A stretch of 64,000 nucleotides of DNA. Source: Bacillota bacterium. Lineage in GTDB: Bacteria > Bacillota > Clostridia > Lachnospirales > Lachnospiraceae. The notes beneath the pieces were generated by a model, which was not told the DNA's origin, ran no database searches, and saw only the letters and a list, made by a program, of their open reading frames with translations. The stretch is from contig JAEWSH010000133.1 of assembly GCA_023398375.1 (NCBI GenBank), forward strand, positions 1 through 64,000, read 5' to 3'. How positions within the stretch are numbered: the first letter of the stretch is position 1; each line of letters opens with the position of its first letter. A program made the position numbers and the translations under genes. Shown piece by piece: positions 52,423-61,679 of this stretch.

Positions 52423-53543
52423 ATTTTCTTTTTCTCTAATCTCTTTAAGACTTTTTCTCTGAATAATGCATATAGTACGGAACATAGTGGGATAAAAATC
52501 AGCATGCCCGCAACACCCATAAGATTTCCACCAACGATAACCGCTGTTAGAACCCATATTGAGGGTAAACCAACAGAATTTCCTACAACATGTGGATAAA
52601 TGAGATTTCCCTCGAGCTGCTGTAATACAAAAAATAGTATGATAAACCATAACGCCTGCAGGGGATTTACAAATAAAATCAGGAATGCACCGACAACGCA
52701 TCCTATAAAAGCACCAAAAACAGGAATTAATGAAGTGATTCCAATCAAAACAGATATCATAAGAGCATAAGGCATACGGAATATAAGCATGCCTGCAAAA
52801 AACATGGATCCAAGAATTAACGCTTCCAGGCACTGTCCTGTAATGAAATTTTGAAAAGTCTGACTAGAAAAACGGCAGATATAGATAATTCGATCTGCCC
52901 TGTCATTTGTCATAAATGCATATAGTACCTGTTTTACCTGTCTTATCAGCCTTTCTTTTTGCAAGAGAAGATAAATGGAAAACACGAAACCAATCAGGGA
53001 ATTTACGATTCCACTGATAGTACCTGACATAATAGTTACGGCTGAAGTTAAAACGTCTGAAATCCAATTCTTTGATAGATTCATTATATTACCAGCTATT
53101 TCTTCAATATTAAGACTGAATGAGGAGAAAATATCCGCAGTTTCTTGATTATCCTTTGTAATATTTTCGAACCATTCTACCATAGTTTGTGTAGCTGCCG
53201 GAACCTGCTGAATAAGTGTAGCAAGGGACTCCGTAATCCTTGGTATAACAAGGCTGACTACTAGCAGCAGTACCAATAGAACGAGTGCTATGGTCATGAT
53301 TAGTGCCAGAACTCTTTTGAAACCTGCATTTTTCATGTTCTTTAAAACTTTACTTTCTAAACTGGTCATAGGAACATTGAGAATAAATGCCATACAGCCG
53401 CCAATCATAAATGGTATCATAACATTACCTACTGTTGCTGCAGCTTTTATTACAACTGACAGATTCATACAGATGGTCGCCAAAAGAACAGTAAAAGTAA
53501 TAATACCAAGTATAATTCGTATATTTTTTTTATTAAGCTCCAT
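52413..53543 (-). CDS. AI-2E family transporter (PF01594)
   Basis: 376 residues from the ATG at 53543 (aaggag site); longer in-frame starts lack a site. About seven to eight membrane helices are present. IPFMIGGCMAFILNVPM, VGLPSIWVLTAVIVGG and GVAGMLIFIPLCSVLYAL are family signatures. Members have been linked to autoinducer-2, sodium/proton and small-molecule export; the substrate here is unknown. Confidence 0.92.
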   Translation of the reverse strand: MELNKKNIRIILGIITFTVLLATICMNLSVVIKAAATVGNVMIPFMIGGCMAFILNVPMTSLESKVLKNMKNAGFKRVLALIMTIALVLLVLLLVVSLVIPRITESLATLIQQVPAATQTMVEWFENITKDNQETADIFSSFSLNIEEIAGNIMNLSKNWISDVLTSAVTIMSGTISGIVNSLIGFVFSIYLLLQKERLIRQVKQVLYAFMTNDRADRIIYICRFSSQTFQNFITGQCLEALILGSMFFAGMLIFRMPYALMISVLIGITSLIPVFGAFIGCVVGAFLILFVNPLQALWFIILFFVLQQLEGNLIYPHVVGNSVGLPSIWVLTAVIVGGNLMGVAGMLIFIPLCSVLYALFREKVLKRLEKKKIHV

Positions 53544-53666
53544 ATAATAACTCCTTGCTATTCTGATGTTTACAAGAAAAGTCTCGCCGCTTAGTACGAT
53601 AATATTCATATCTCTAATACAAACTAGGTCTTTTATAGCATAAAATATATCAAAACTACCGAAATA

Positions 53667-53756
53667 TGTCAATTCACAGCCTTAGCAATAACCAACGAGG
53701 GTTTTTATCCTAAGGATACCGTAGTCAGTATGGCATTTTATGAATCCGGAAATTAA
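53667..53756 (+). pseudogene. Possible protein-coding remnant
   Basis: An open stretch of 29 codons reads ALAITNEGFYPKDTVVSMAF and ends YESGN before TAA, with no start codon or ribosome binding site. It could be the tail of a lost enzyme, perhaps another acetyltransferase. The rest of 53544-53955 holds a small inverted repeat (gttgaataa / ttcaac near 53893) and nothing else recognised. Confidence 0.25.
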
Positions 53757-53955
53757 TTGATGAAAATTACGTAGTCATAATTTGGTAAAAAATGCGGATA
53801 TATGATTACAAGAAAAGAAAATAATGGTAATGTAGAGATAGTAATTTTATATTATACAGGTATTACGAATAATAGAATGATAGAAATGAGGTTGAATAAA
53901 AGAGATTCAACCCCTTGGTTTGTACGCGGCCAAAGGCCGCAGACGGGAGCTAAAA

Positions 53956-54378
53956 ATGATTCAATCTATAGTACACATCGCGTTAGTAGTAAGGGATTAT
54001 GATGAGGCCATTGATTTTTACACAAAGAAGCTGCATTTCCAATTAATTGAGGATACATATCAGGCGGAGCAGGATAAAAGATGGGTCGTCGTATCTCCGC
54101 CAGGGTCAAACGGAACAACAATATTACTTGCAAGAGCATCAAAGCCGGAACAGGAACCTTTCATTGGAGAGCAGGCAGGTGGAAGAGTTTTTCTGTTCTT
54201 GGGGACAGATGATTTTGAACGTGACTATAAAGAAATGAAAGAAATAGGAATAGAATTTGTAAGAGAGCCAAAGAATCAGGAATATGGAACAGTAGCAGTG
54301 TTTAAAGATTTATATGGCAATCTGTGGGATCTGGTTCAATTCAACGAAAATCATCCGATGTTCCAAAGAGTGAAATAA
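53956..54378 (+). CDS. VOC/glyoxalase-fold protein
   Basis: 140 residues from the ATG at 53956 (gggag site). Paired beta-alpha-beta-beta-beta modules are seen: IVHIALVVRDYDEAIDFYTK, then RVFLFLGTDDFERDYKEMKE and VFKDLYGNLWDLVQ. The metal positions (His in VHIAL, Glu/Gln near the end of each module) fit the bleomycin-resistance/glyoxalase superfamily. It may be a dioxygenase-like or lyase enzyme of unknown substrate. Confidence 0.88.
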   Translation: MIQSIVHIALVVRDYDEAIDFYTKKLHFQLIEDTYQAEQDKRWVVVSPPGSNGTTILLARASKPEQEPFIGEQAGGRVFLFLGTDDFERDYKEMKEIGIEFVREPKNQEYGTVAVFKDLYGNLWDLVQFNENHPMFQRVK

Positions 54379-54406
54379 TCGGCAGCACCTAAGGAGAATA
54401 TATAGA

Positions 54407-55267
54407 GTGAGATATCTAGATCATTTCATTTTTCCGGATTCAGATCAGGAATTTGATTTTTTTATGTCAGTTGTAAGAACGTGTTATGATTCGTTCTATC
54501 CGTTTAAGATTTTAGCGCAAAAGGATTTTCATAGAATAGATTTTGAACCAATTACTATTTTGTATGGAGGAAATGGTTCGGGAAAAACAACGGTACTGAA
54601 TGTTATCGCCGAAAAATTAAAAATATCGCGGGAAGCTATTTATAACCGTTCCAATTTCTTCGAAGATTATACGTCATTATGTAAAGTGAAAACCAACAGG
54701 GAACTACCGGAAGAAAGCAGAATTATCACAAGTGACGATGTATTTGATTATATGTTAAATATCCGCACATGGAATGAAGGTATTGATGGAAAAAGAGAAG
54801 CACTCTTTCAGGATTATCTGGAAACTAAGTATTCAACATTCCAAATGCAGTCGCTGGACGATTATGAACAACTGAAAAAGGTAAATATGGCAAAGGGTAG
54901 AACACAATCTAAATTCGTACGTAATAGATTAATGGATAATGTACGCGAGCGTTCCAATGGGGAAAGTGCATTTATGTATTTTACTGAGAAAATCAAGAAA
55001 AATGCGTTATACTTATTGGATGAGCCTGAAAATAGTCTATCTGCAAAAAACCAAATCGGACTTGTAAAATTTTTAGAGGATTCAGCCCGGTTTTTTAACT
55101 GTCAGTTTGTGATTTCAACACACTCGCCATTTTTGCTGTCATTAAGAGGAGCAAAAATATATGATATGGATGAAAATCCGGTTGACATAAAGAAGTGGAC
55201 GGAATTGGAAACTGTGAGAATTTTTTCGGATTTTTTTAAAAGTCATGAAGAAGAATTCGATAGATAA
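54407..55267 (+). CDS. AAA/ABC-type ATPase (AAA_21-like)
   Basis: 286 residues, GTG start behind aaggag. Walker A is YGGNGSGKTT (53-62), the Walker B region is LYLLDEPENSLS, and a switch His is in FVISTHSPFL. It is a soluble, single-domain ATPase of the OLD/RecF-like kind without nuclease or membrane parts. It is 17 bp before a zinc-ribbon gene. Such proteins have varied roles; I see no toxin or nuclease partner that would make it a defence gene. Confidence 0.87.
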   Translation: MRYLDHFIFPDSDQEFDFFMSVVRTCYDSFYPFKILAQKDFHRIDFEPITILYGGNGSGKTTVLNVIAEKLKISREAIYNRSNFFEDYTSLCKVKTNRELPEESRIITSDDVFDYMLNIRTWNEGIDGKREALFQDYLETKYSTFQMQSLDDYEQLKKVNMAKGRTQSKFVRNRLMDNVRERSNGESAFMYFTEKIKKNALYLLDEPENSLSAKNQIGLVKFLEDSARFFNCQFVISTHSPFLLSLRGAKIYDMDENPVDIKKWTELETVRIFSDFFKSHEEEFDR

Positions 55268-55284
55268 GGAAGGTGTTACGTGAT

Positions 55285-55650
55285 ATGTTTCTGATAATGG
55301 GAATCAGCAGCGGGGAGAAGAAACTTCAATTTGACCAGCTTGAGATATGTAGATTTTGCGGAAAATATGGACACATAGAAGTATATATGACATATACATA
55401 CTTCATGCTTTTCTTTATTCCGATTGTGAAATGGAATAAACATTATTATGTCAGAGTGGGTTGCTGCGGTAAAACATGCGAGATAGAACCAGAACTTGGA
55501 AACGCGGTAAAAAAGGGAGAAACAGTTCATCTGAATATGGATGCTTTGCATTTTGGACAGAATGAGAGCAATGTCAAGAGCTGCTCCCATTGTGGATTTA
55601 CAACTACAGATGATTTCCAGTACTGTCCTAAGTGTGGTAACAGCTTCTGA
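55285..55650 (+). CDS. Zinc-ribbon protein
   Basis: 121 residues from the ATG at 55285; the GTG at 55273 overlaps the ribosome binding site (aaggaagg). Two zinc sites are seen: CRFCGK with VGCCGKTC, and the C-terminal CSHCGF ... CPKCGN. A hydrophobic stretch (YTYFMLFFIPIVKW) between them may touch the membrane. It resembles small zinc-ribbon proteins of Firmicutes; function is unknown. Confidence 0.75.
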   Translation: MFLIMGISSGEKKLQFDQLEICRFCGKYGHIEVYMTYTYFMLFFIPIVKWNKHYYVRVGCCGKTCEIEPELGNAVKKGETVHLNMDALHFGQNESNVKSCSHCGFTTTDDFQYCPKCGNSF

Positions 55651-55746
55651 ATCTTCGATGGTAAAATATAGATTACTGGAAATATACGGGTTAATGTGGT
55701 AATGATATAGTATACGACATTATTAAGCGAGGATGGATGAATACAT

Positions 55747-56352
55747 ATGATTAAAAATATTATTTTTGATGTGGGAGAGGTATTACTCGGATATCGTTGG
55801 AAGGCGATGCTGATGGAATATGGTTTGGCTGAAGAACAAGCGCATGAAGTTGGAGAGACGATGTTTGGTGATCCTTTATGGAATATGTTGGACCTGGCGA
55901 CTTTGACCGTAGAAGAAATAACCGAAAAATTTCAGAAAAAATATCCGGAACAGGCCGAGGCTATTGCGTGGTTCATCCAGAATGGTGAAAAAATGCATGT
56001 AGCAAAACCTGATGTATGGGAGAAGATACCAAGATTAAAAGAAATGGGGTATGGTATTTATCTGCTGTCCAATTATTCAGAGGAACTTTTTAAAAAGCAT
56101 ACTGCTGATGCATCCTTTATGAAGGAAATTGACGGTATGGTTGTGTCTTATCAAGTCCATATTACAAAACCAGACAAACGAATCTATCATCACCTACTTA
56201 ACAAATATGATTTAAAGCCGGAAGAATGTATTTTTTTCGATGACCGCGCGGAAAACACGGAGGCAGCACAGAAAATAGGGATTGAATCGGTAACAATTAC
56301 TTCAAAGGAACAATTGTTGAAATTGCTTGATCGGATGATTATGGAAAGTTAA
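55747..56352 (+). CDS. HAD superfamily hydrolase
   Basis: 201 residues. Motif I is IIFDVGEVLLG (nucleophile Asp; the usual second Asp is Glu), motif II YLLSNYS, motif III Lys in HITKPDKRIYHHLL and motif IV IFFDDRAENTEAA. This is the YihX-like branch, which dephosphorylates sugar phosphates or other small molecules. It stands as a separate gene. Confidence 0.92.
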   Translation: MIKNIIFDVGEVLLGYRWKAMLMEYGLAEEQAHEVGETMFGDPLWNMLDLATLTVEEITEKFQKKYPEQAEAIAWFIQNGEKMHVAKPDVWEKIPRLKEMGYGIYLLSNYSEELFKKHTADASFMKEIDGMVVSYQVHITKPDKRIYHHLLNKYDLKPEECIFFDDRAENTEAAQKIGIESVTITSKEQLLKLLDRMIMES

Positions 56353-56555
56353 TATCATGTTATTTTGTTATATTATGTTATATAAGCAATTGAGCTGAGT
56401 GTATACAAGAGGACTCAATGTATGAAATTGGTTATTTTTATGTCAAATATAAATTATTCACTTTCATACATTTGCATTAATAGTAAATATAAACAAAAAA
56501 TATAAATTGTAACTATATAATTATACCAAAATAACAAAGATGATTTAAAAATGAA

Positions 56556-56715
56556 TTGACAATTGTTTATAGAGTGATTATACTTTTTTTAAAGTCACTA
56601 AAGCGTTTAAGTTAAATAAAAACACATAGCGTATTTTTTTTGACGTTTTACTAAAGCGCTTAAGTAAAACGAAAAAGAGTATATATTTTTTATTTAATCA
56701 CTTAAACGCTTTAGT
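56556..56715 (+). promoter_or_regulatory. Promoter and three LacI-type operators
   Basis: ttgaca (56556-56561) and tatact (56579-56584) are 17 bp apart. Three 16-bp palindromic sites follow: actaaagcgtttaagt (56597-56612), actaaagcgcttaagt (56650-56665) and acttaaacgctttagt (56700-56715), the last being the exact complement of the first. Centres are 53 and 50 bp apart, about five helical turns, suiting looping by the LacI protein encoded next. 56353-56555 is AT-rich and otherwise empty. Confidence 0.88.
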
Positions 56716-56777
56716 AAAAACAGGAATTGGCCATTTCTGTTGACACTTGAACGTTCAGGAAAAGGCAGGTAATGAAA

Positions 56778-57794
56778 ATGAGAATGACATTAAAAAAGAT
56801 TGGCGAATTAGCTGGAGTTTCGTCCGCATGTGTATCAAAAATTTTGAACGGTAAAACTGAAGAATTTACGGTAGAAACTATTGCAAGAGTTCAAAAAGTA
56901 GCAAATGAGTATAATTATCGACCAAACTCAATTGCACAGAGTATGGTTACAAAATTCACAATGACATTAGGATTAATAATACCAGATATTACGAATCCGT
57001 ATTTTCCAGAATTAGCAAAAGGTGTTGAAAACAGGGCATTTGAACTGGGTTATAATATAATTTATTTAAATTCGGATGAGGATACAAATAAGGAAAAAAA
57101 GGCATTTCGAACCTTAGAACAAAAGATGGTAGACGGAGTTATATTTATTCCATCAGTTAATTCGGTAGAAAATCAAAAAATAATAAAGGACTTTTCGGTT
57201 CCTATTGTTGCTGTGGATAGAGTATTTGATGTTGAAGGAATTGACGGACTAATAGTAGCCAATGATTATCTCGGTTCTAAACTTGCAACAGAATATTTAT
57301 TGGGGAATGGGCACAAGAAAATTTTATTTTTGTCAGGTGATCGATATTATGGATTACAGAGTGATCGTGCTAAGGGATTTATAGATACAATGAAAGAAAG
57401 AGATATTGAAATACCGGAAGGATATATGAAAATTGGAAAATATGAAGCAGAATTTGGTTACCAAGCAGTCAGTAATTTTATAAAAGAGAAAAAACCTTTA
57501 GATGCGGTATATGCATGTAGTGATATGATCGCAATTGGTGCGCTTCAGGCTTTAAAAGAGCAAGGTATTTCCGTTCCGGAGAAAGTATCGCTTGTGGGAT
57601 ATGATGATATCTATATGAGCCAGTATATGAGTCCGGCATTAACAACTGTATGTCAGCCAAAATATGAAATGGGTATAGAAGCTGTTGAGATGCTGGTAAG
57701 ACTTATTAAAGAAGATGATAACAAAGAATATCAAAAAATAGTTGTAGATCCTTGGATGACTATTAGAAAAAGCGTACGCAATATGGGAAAATAG
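56778..57794 (+). CDS. LacI family repressor
   Basis: 338 residues; ATG 56778 is better spaced from ggcagg than ATG 56772. The HTH is TLKKIGELAGVSSACVSKIL with hinge RPNSIAQSMV. The periplasmic-binding-type sensor domain includes LGLIIPDITNPYFPELAKG and GYDDIYMSQYMSPALTTV. It is autoregulated through the three operators upstream and sits 32 bp before the nucleoside importer genes. A nucleoside or ribose-like effector is likely (inference). Confidence 0.93.
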   Translation: MRMTLKKIGELAGVSSACVSKILNGKTEEFTVETIARVQKVANEYNYRPNSIAQSMVTKFTMTLGLIIPDITNPYFPELAKGVENRAFELGYNIIYLNSDEDTNKEKKAFRTLEQKMVDGVIFIPSVNSVENQKIIKDFSVPIVAVDRVFDVEGIDGLIVANDYLGSKLATEYLLGNGHKKILFLSGDRYYGLQSDRAKGFIDTMKERDIEIPEGYMKIGKYEAEFGYQAVSNFIKEKKPLDAVYACSDMIAIGALQALKEQGISVPEKVSLVGYDDIYMSQYMSPALTTVCQPKYEMGIEAVEMLVRLIKEDDNKEYQKIVVDPWMTIRKSVRNMGK

Positions 57795-57826
57795 TAATTA
57801 AGTATTGAAAGAGAAGGAGAAAGAAA

Positions 57827-59014
57827 ATGAAAAAGAAAGTATTAGTTTTGGTGCTATCAGCAATTATGGCGACTATGGTAGTTGGATGTGGGTTTAAGAG
57901 TCCTGGAGCTTCAGAGAAAAGTACAGTATCGGACACAAAAAGTGAAGAGATTACAGATGAAGGCGTGGAAGAATCCGGGACAAAAGAAAAAGTAAGCGGA
58001 GAAAAAAAGGAAGGTCTCAATATCTGTTATGTAGTTACAGGTCAACTTGGAGATAAATCATTTAATGATTCTGCAAACGAAGGAGTTACACAAATTGCAG
58101 ACACATTAGGATGTACAACAAAAGTAATTGAAATTGGGAGAGACCAGACAAAGTGGCAGCCGACATTTGAAGATTTAGCAGAAAGTGGAGAATACGACAT
58201 TATTATTACAAATGGTTCGAATGCAGGAGAGTTAATCCAAACAATTTCTGTAGATTACCCAGATCAGAAATTCATACTGTTTGATACAAAGTTAGAGGGA
58301 GATTATCCGAATATTTATGCAATCAGTTATAAACAAAACGAGGGATCTTATTTGGCAGGCGTTTTAGCAGCTATGGTAACTGAATCTGATATGCCATTTG
58401 CAAATTCTGATAAAAAAATTGGTTTTATAGGTGGTTCTGAACATCCAATTATTACGGATTTCTTAGTTGGCTATATAGAAGGTGCAAAATCTGTAGATCC
58501 TGAAATTAAGGTATATGTATCATATATTGGTTCTTGGGACGATACTGCTAAAGGAAAAGAAACAGCACTTGCTCAGTTTGACCAAGGTGTTGATATTACT
58601 TTTCCGGCAGCAGAACAGGCTGGACTTGGATGTGTAGAAGCAGCGGTTGAACGGGAAAAATATATTATTGGTGTAGATTCTGATCAGGCTATGTTATTCG
58701 ATGGAACAAGTAATGAGAAAGCAAATGTAATTCTTTCTTCGGTTTTAAAAGAAGTTGGTAATTCATTAGTCCGTGCCGTAGGAATGGATTTGGTAGGAAA
58801 TTTACAATGGGGCACTTATGAATCATTGGGCTTGAATGAAAATGGAGTTGGTCTTGCAGATAATACTTATTTCCAAAAGAATGTTCCAGATGATATAAAA
58901 ACAGCTATTGAGGAAGCTAAAAAGAAAGTTTCTGCTGGGGACGTGAAGGTTACTTCGGCACTTTCAGATGATGAAGCTGCTGTACAACAAATTATTGATT
59001 CGGTAGCTCCGTAA
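57827..59014 (+). CDS. BMP/PnrA-type nucleoside-binding lipoprotein
   Basis: 395 residues. The lipobox is MVVGC (Cys21), then a Ser/Thr/Glu/Lys linker. The BMP domain shows NICYVVTGQLGDKSFNDSAN, GSNAGELIQ, GFIGGSEHPIITDFLVGYIEGA, FPAAEQAGLG and VDSDQAMLFDG, the purine nucleoside pocket of the PnrA/Med family. It delivers nucleosides to the permease pair downstream. RBS gaaggag. Confidence 0.93.
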   Translation: MKKKVLVLVLSAIMATMVVGCGFKSPGASEKSTVSDTKSEEITDEGVEESGTKEKVSGEKKEGLNICYVVTGQLGDKSFNDSANEGVTQIADTLGCTTKVIEIGRDQTKWQPTFEDLAESGEYDIIITNGSNAGELIQTISVDYPDQKFILFDTKLEGDYPNIYAISYKQNEGSYLAGVLAAMVTESDMPFANSDKKIGFIGGSEHPIITDFLVGYIEGAKSVDPEIKVYVSYIGSWDDTAKGKETALAQFDQGVDITFPAAEQAGLGCVEAAVEREKYIIGVDSDQAMLFDGTSNEKANVILSSVLKEVGNSLVRAVGMDLVGNLQWGTYESLGLNENGVGLADNTYFQKNVPDDIKTAIEEAKKKVSAGDVKVTSALSDDEAAVQQIIDSVAP

Positions 59015-59030
59015 TTAGTTAGGATATGGA

Positions 59031-59059
59031 GGGCATGTCTTATACTGATATGCCCTTTT
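59031..59059 (+). terminator. Intercistronic hairpin behind the BMP lipoprotein gene
   Basis: gggcat / atgccc with a T-rich tail (cttttgg) lies between binding-protein and ATPase genes. It is the third case in this window of a hairpin just after a binding-protein gene. Confidence 0.6.
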
Positions 59060-59069
59060 GGAGGAAAAT

Positions 59070-60611
59070 ATGGCTAATGAAATATTAAAAATGGAGAATA
59101 TTACTAAAATTTATGGCAATGGAGTAATTGCAAATAAAGATGTAACATTGATGGTCTCAAAAGGTGAAATACATGCATTAATGGGAGAAAATGGAGCAGG
59201 TAAAAGTACTCTGATGAAAATTCTTTTTGGAATTGAAGGAAAAGATAGTGGAACGATTACTTTTGATGGAAAATCTATTGATGGGTTAACACCTGGAGAA
59301 ATTATCGCAGCGGGTATTGGAATGGTACATCAACATTTTATGCTCATAGATTCCTTAAAAGTATATGAAAATGTAATTCTTGGTATGGAACCTATGAAAG
59401 GTATTTCGACAGATCGAAAGAAAGCAATCCAGCTAGTGAAAGATCTTTCTGAAAAGTATAATCTCAATGTAGATCCTATGGCCAGGGTTGCGGATCTATC
59501 AGTGGGACTAAAACAAAAAGTTGAGTTGATTAAAGTTTTAGCACGGAATGCAAAACTGTTAATATTGGATGAACCGACAGCAGTGTTGACACCACAGGAA
59601 ACAGAAGAACTGTTTGAGCAGTTATTATTACTAAAAGAGCACGGTCATACTATTATTTTTATTTCACATAAAATAAAAGAAGTAAAACAAATTTGCAGCC
59701 GCATAACGGTTCTTAGAAGAGGGCGTTTGGTAGGCATGATGGATACAACTAATTCATCAGAGGAAGATATATCAAAATTTATGGTCGGCAGAGATGTTAT
59801 ATTAAAGATGAATAAGCAACCGCCTTCTTTTAAAGAAGAATTATTAACTGTGAAAAATTTATCCTATGAAAATCAGGATCATAAGAAGATGGTCAATAAT
59901 GTAACTTTTTCATTAAAAAAAGGTCAGATTCTGGGAGTGGCCGGTGTAGAAGGAAATGGACAAAATGAATTAGCAGAATGCATTTTTGGGTTCTATGATA
60001 ATACAAAAGGCGAAGTGCTTTTTAAAGGAAAAGACTTGATGAAGGAAAAAATAGTGGATATTCGTAAGAGCGGTATTTCGTATATTCCTGAAGATAGAAT
60101 TAGTACAGGCGTTGCTACGAAGGTATCTATATGGGAAAACTTAGTCGCAGATCGTATTGATAAACCAGAACTAAGAACATATAAAATGCTGAACCATAAA
60201 AAGATTCATGATATGGCTCAGAAATTAATTAAGGATTTTACTATTTTATGTAGAAATGAAAATCAAGAAGTTAGTATGCTTTCTGGTGGAAATATGCAAA
60301 AAGTTGTAGTTGCCAGAGAATTTTCTGCAAATCCGGATTTACTGATTGCAAATCAACCAACACGTGGAATTGACGTTGGTGCAAATGAATTTATATGGAA
60401 AAAGATAATAGAACTTCGAGATAAGGGAAAAGGAATTTTGTTGATATCAGCAGATTTAAATGAGATTTTAGAACTAAGTGATAGCATTATGGTTATGTGT
60501 GACGGAGAAGTAGCAGGATATTTTGAAGATAGTAGTAAGGTATCTGAGTATGAACTTGGGTTATATATGCTTGGATTGAAGAAACAAGAGAGAGAGGTGG
60601 CAAAAGCATAA
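59070..60611 (+). CDS. Nucleoside ABC importer ATPase (two ATP-binding domains)
   Basis: 513 residues from the ATG at 59070 (ttggagga site). Domain 1 has Walker A MGENGAGKST, signature LSVGLKQKVE and Walker B LLILDEPTAVL. Domain 2 has GVAGVEGNGQNEL, SGGNMQKVVVARE and LLIANQPTRGIDVG, with a degenerate P-loop, as in NupO/RbsA-type proteins. It drives the permease pair. Its stop overlaps the next start (taatg). Confidence 0.94.
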   Translation: MANEILKMENITKIYGNGVIANKDVTLMVSKGEIHALMGENGAGKSTLMKILFGIEGKDSGTITFDGKSIDGLTPGEIIAAGIGMVHQHFMLIDSLKVYENVILGMEPMKGISTDRKKAIQLVKDLSEKYNLNVDPMARVADLSVGLKQKVELIKVLARNAKLLILDEPTAVLTPQETEELFEQLLLLKEHGHTIIFISHKIKEVKQICSRITVLRRGRLVGMMDTTNSSEEDISKFMVGRDVILKMNKQPPSFKEELLTVKNLSYENQDHKKMVNNVTFSLKKGQILGVAGVEGNGQNELAECIFGFYDNTKGEVLFKGKDLMKEKIVDIRKSGISYIPEDRISTGVATKVSIWENLVADRIDKPELRTYKMLNHKKIHDMAQKLIKDFTILCRNENQEVSMLSGGNMQKVVVAREFSANPDLLIANQPTRGIDVGANEFIWKKIIELRDKGKGILLISADLNEILELSDSIMVMCDGEVAGYFEDSSKVSEYELGLYMLGLKKQEREVAKA

Positions 60612-61678
60612 TGAATGCAAAAAGTAAATTATCATATATAGAAGCATTAAGAACATGCGTTGCTATAGGAGTATCTCTGCTAATTGTTTGTATAATAGTA
60701 TTTTTGATCAGTGAAGCACCTATATCAGCATTAGTAGATTTTATGACAGGTCCGTTGACATCAATTAGAAGATTTGGCAACGTAATAGAAGCGAGCGTGC
60801 CACTTATGTTCACTGGTCTTTCTGTTATTTTGCTGCAAAGAGCAGGTCTATTTAATCTTGCAATGGAAGGTGCTTTTTTTATTGGAAGTGTAGCTGCTGC
60901 TACGATGGCGCTAATCTTAGACATGCCCCCGTTCATTATCTTATTACTTGCCTTATTGGCAGGTGCGATTGCAGGCGCAGTTGTATGTGCAATTCCTACA
61001 GTATTAAAAGTAAATTGTGAAGCAAATGTGCTTGTTACATCGTTAATGTTAAATTATATCTGTTTATATTTTGGAATGTATATTGTTGTAACTTTTTTAC
61101 AGGATCCCAAAATGAATTCTAACTATTCGTATCAGTTTCCGGTTGGTGTTGTTTTAGAAAAGCTTTTTCCAAAAACAAGAATTAATTCAGGAATTTTAAT
61201 CTGCTTTGCATGTGTATTTCTTATATGGCTGATATTAAATAAAACATCCTTTGGATATAAGGTAACCATGGTTGGTAAAAATCCTGTTATGGCAAAATAC
61301 TCTGGAATGAGTACTGGTAAATTGATTATTGCTTCATCTCTATTAGGCGGTGCAATTGCAGGACTTGGAGGGGCTGTCGATTTGTTTGGCATGTATCAAA
61401 GATTCCAATATTCTGGTCTTACAGGATATGGGTGGGATGGTATTCTGATTGCGATTGTAGCCAGGCATAAAGTACAATATGTACCGTTTGCGGCTCTTTT
61501 TCTGGCATATTTGAGAACAGGTGCGGACATTATGTCACGTAATTCAGATATCCCTTCAGAAATGATAAAAATTATACAGGCAATAGTTATTGTATTAATT
61601 TCTGCACAGGTAATATTAAGTGGATATAAGAAAAAACTCATTGTACAGGAAGCCAGAAAAAGCGAACAGGAGGTATAA
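60611..61678 (+). CDS. Nucleoside ABC importer permease 1
   Basis: 355 residues, about ten membrane helices. LQRAGLFNLAMEGAFFIGS, ANVLVTSLMLNYI and the cytoplasmic loop GKNPVMAKYSGMSTGK are marks of the BPD_transp_2 family (NupP type). It forms the channel with the next gene; the start overlaps the ATPase stop by one base. Confidence 0.93.
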   Translation: MNAKSKLSYIEALRTCVAIGVSLLIVCIIVFLISEAPISALVDFMTGPLTSIRRFGNVIEASVPLMFTGLSVILLQRAGLFNLAMEGAFFIGSVAAATMALILDMPPFIILLLALLAGAIAGAVVCAIPTVLKVNCEANVLVTSLMLNYICLYFGMYIVVTFLQDPKMNSNYSYQFPVGVVLEKLFPKTRINSGILICFACVFLIWLILNKTSFGYKVTMVGKNPVMAKYSGMSTGKLIIASSLLGGAIAGLGGAVDLFGMYQRFQYSGLTGYGWDGILIAIVARHKVQYVPFAALFLAYLRTGADIMSRNSDIPSEMIKIIQAIVIVLISAQVILSGYKKKLIVQEARKSEQEV

Positions 61679-61679
61679 A

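Noticed and set aside
53802..54002. Small plus-strand gene of 66 codons before the VOC gene
   Set aside because: It overlaps the start of the VOC gene in another frame, has no clear ribosome binding site and no recognisable sequence.
54407..55650. ATPase plus zinc-ribbon pair as a defence module
   Set aside because: No nuclease, toxin or reverse transcriptase domain is present and the neighbours are metabolic genes.
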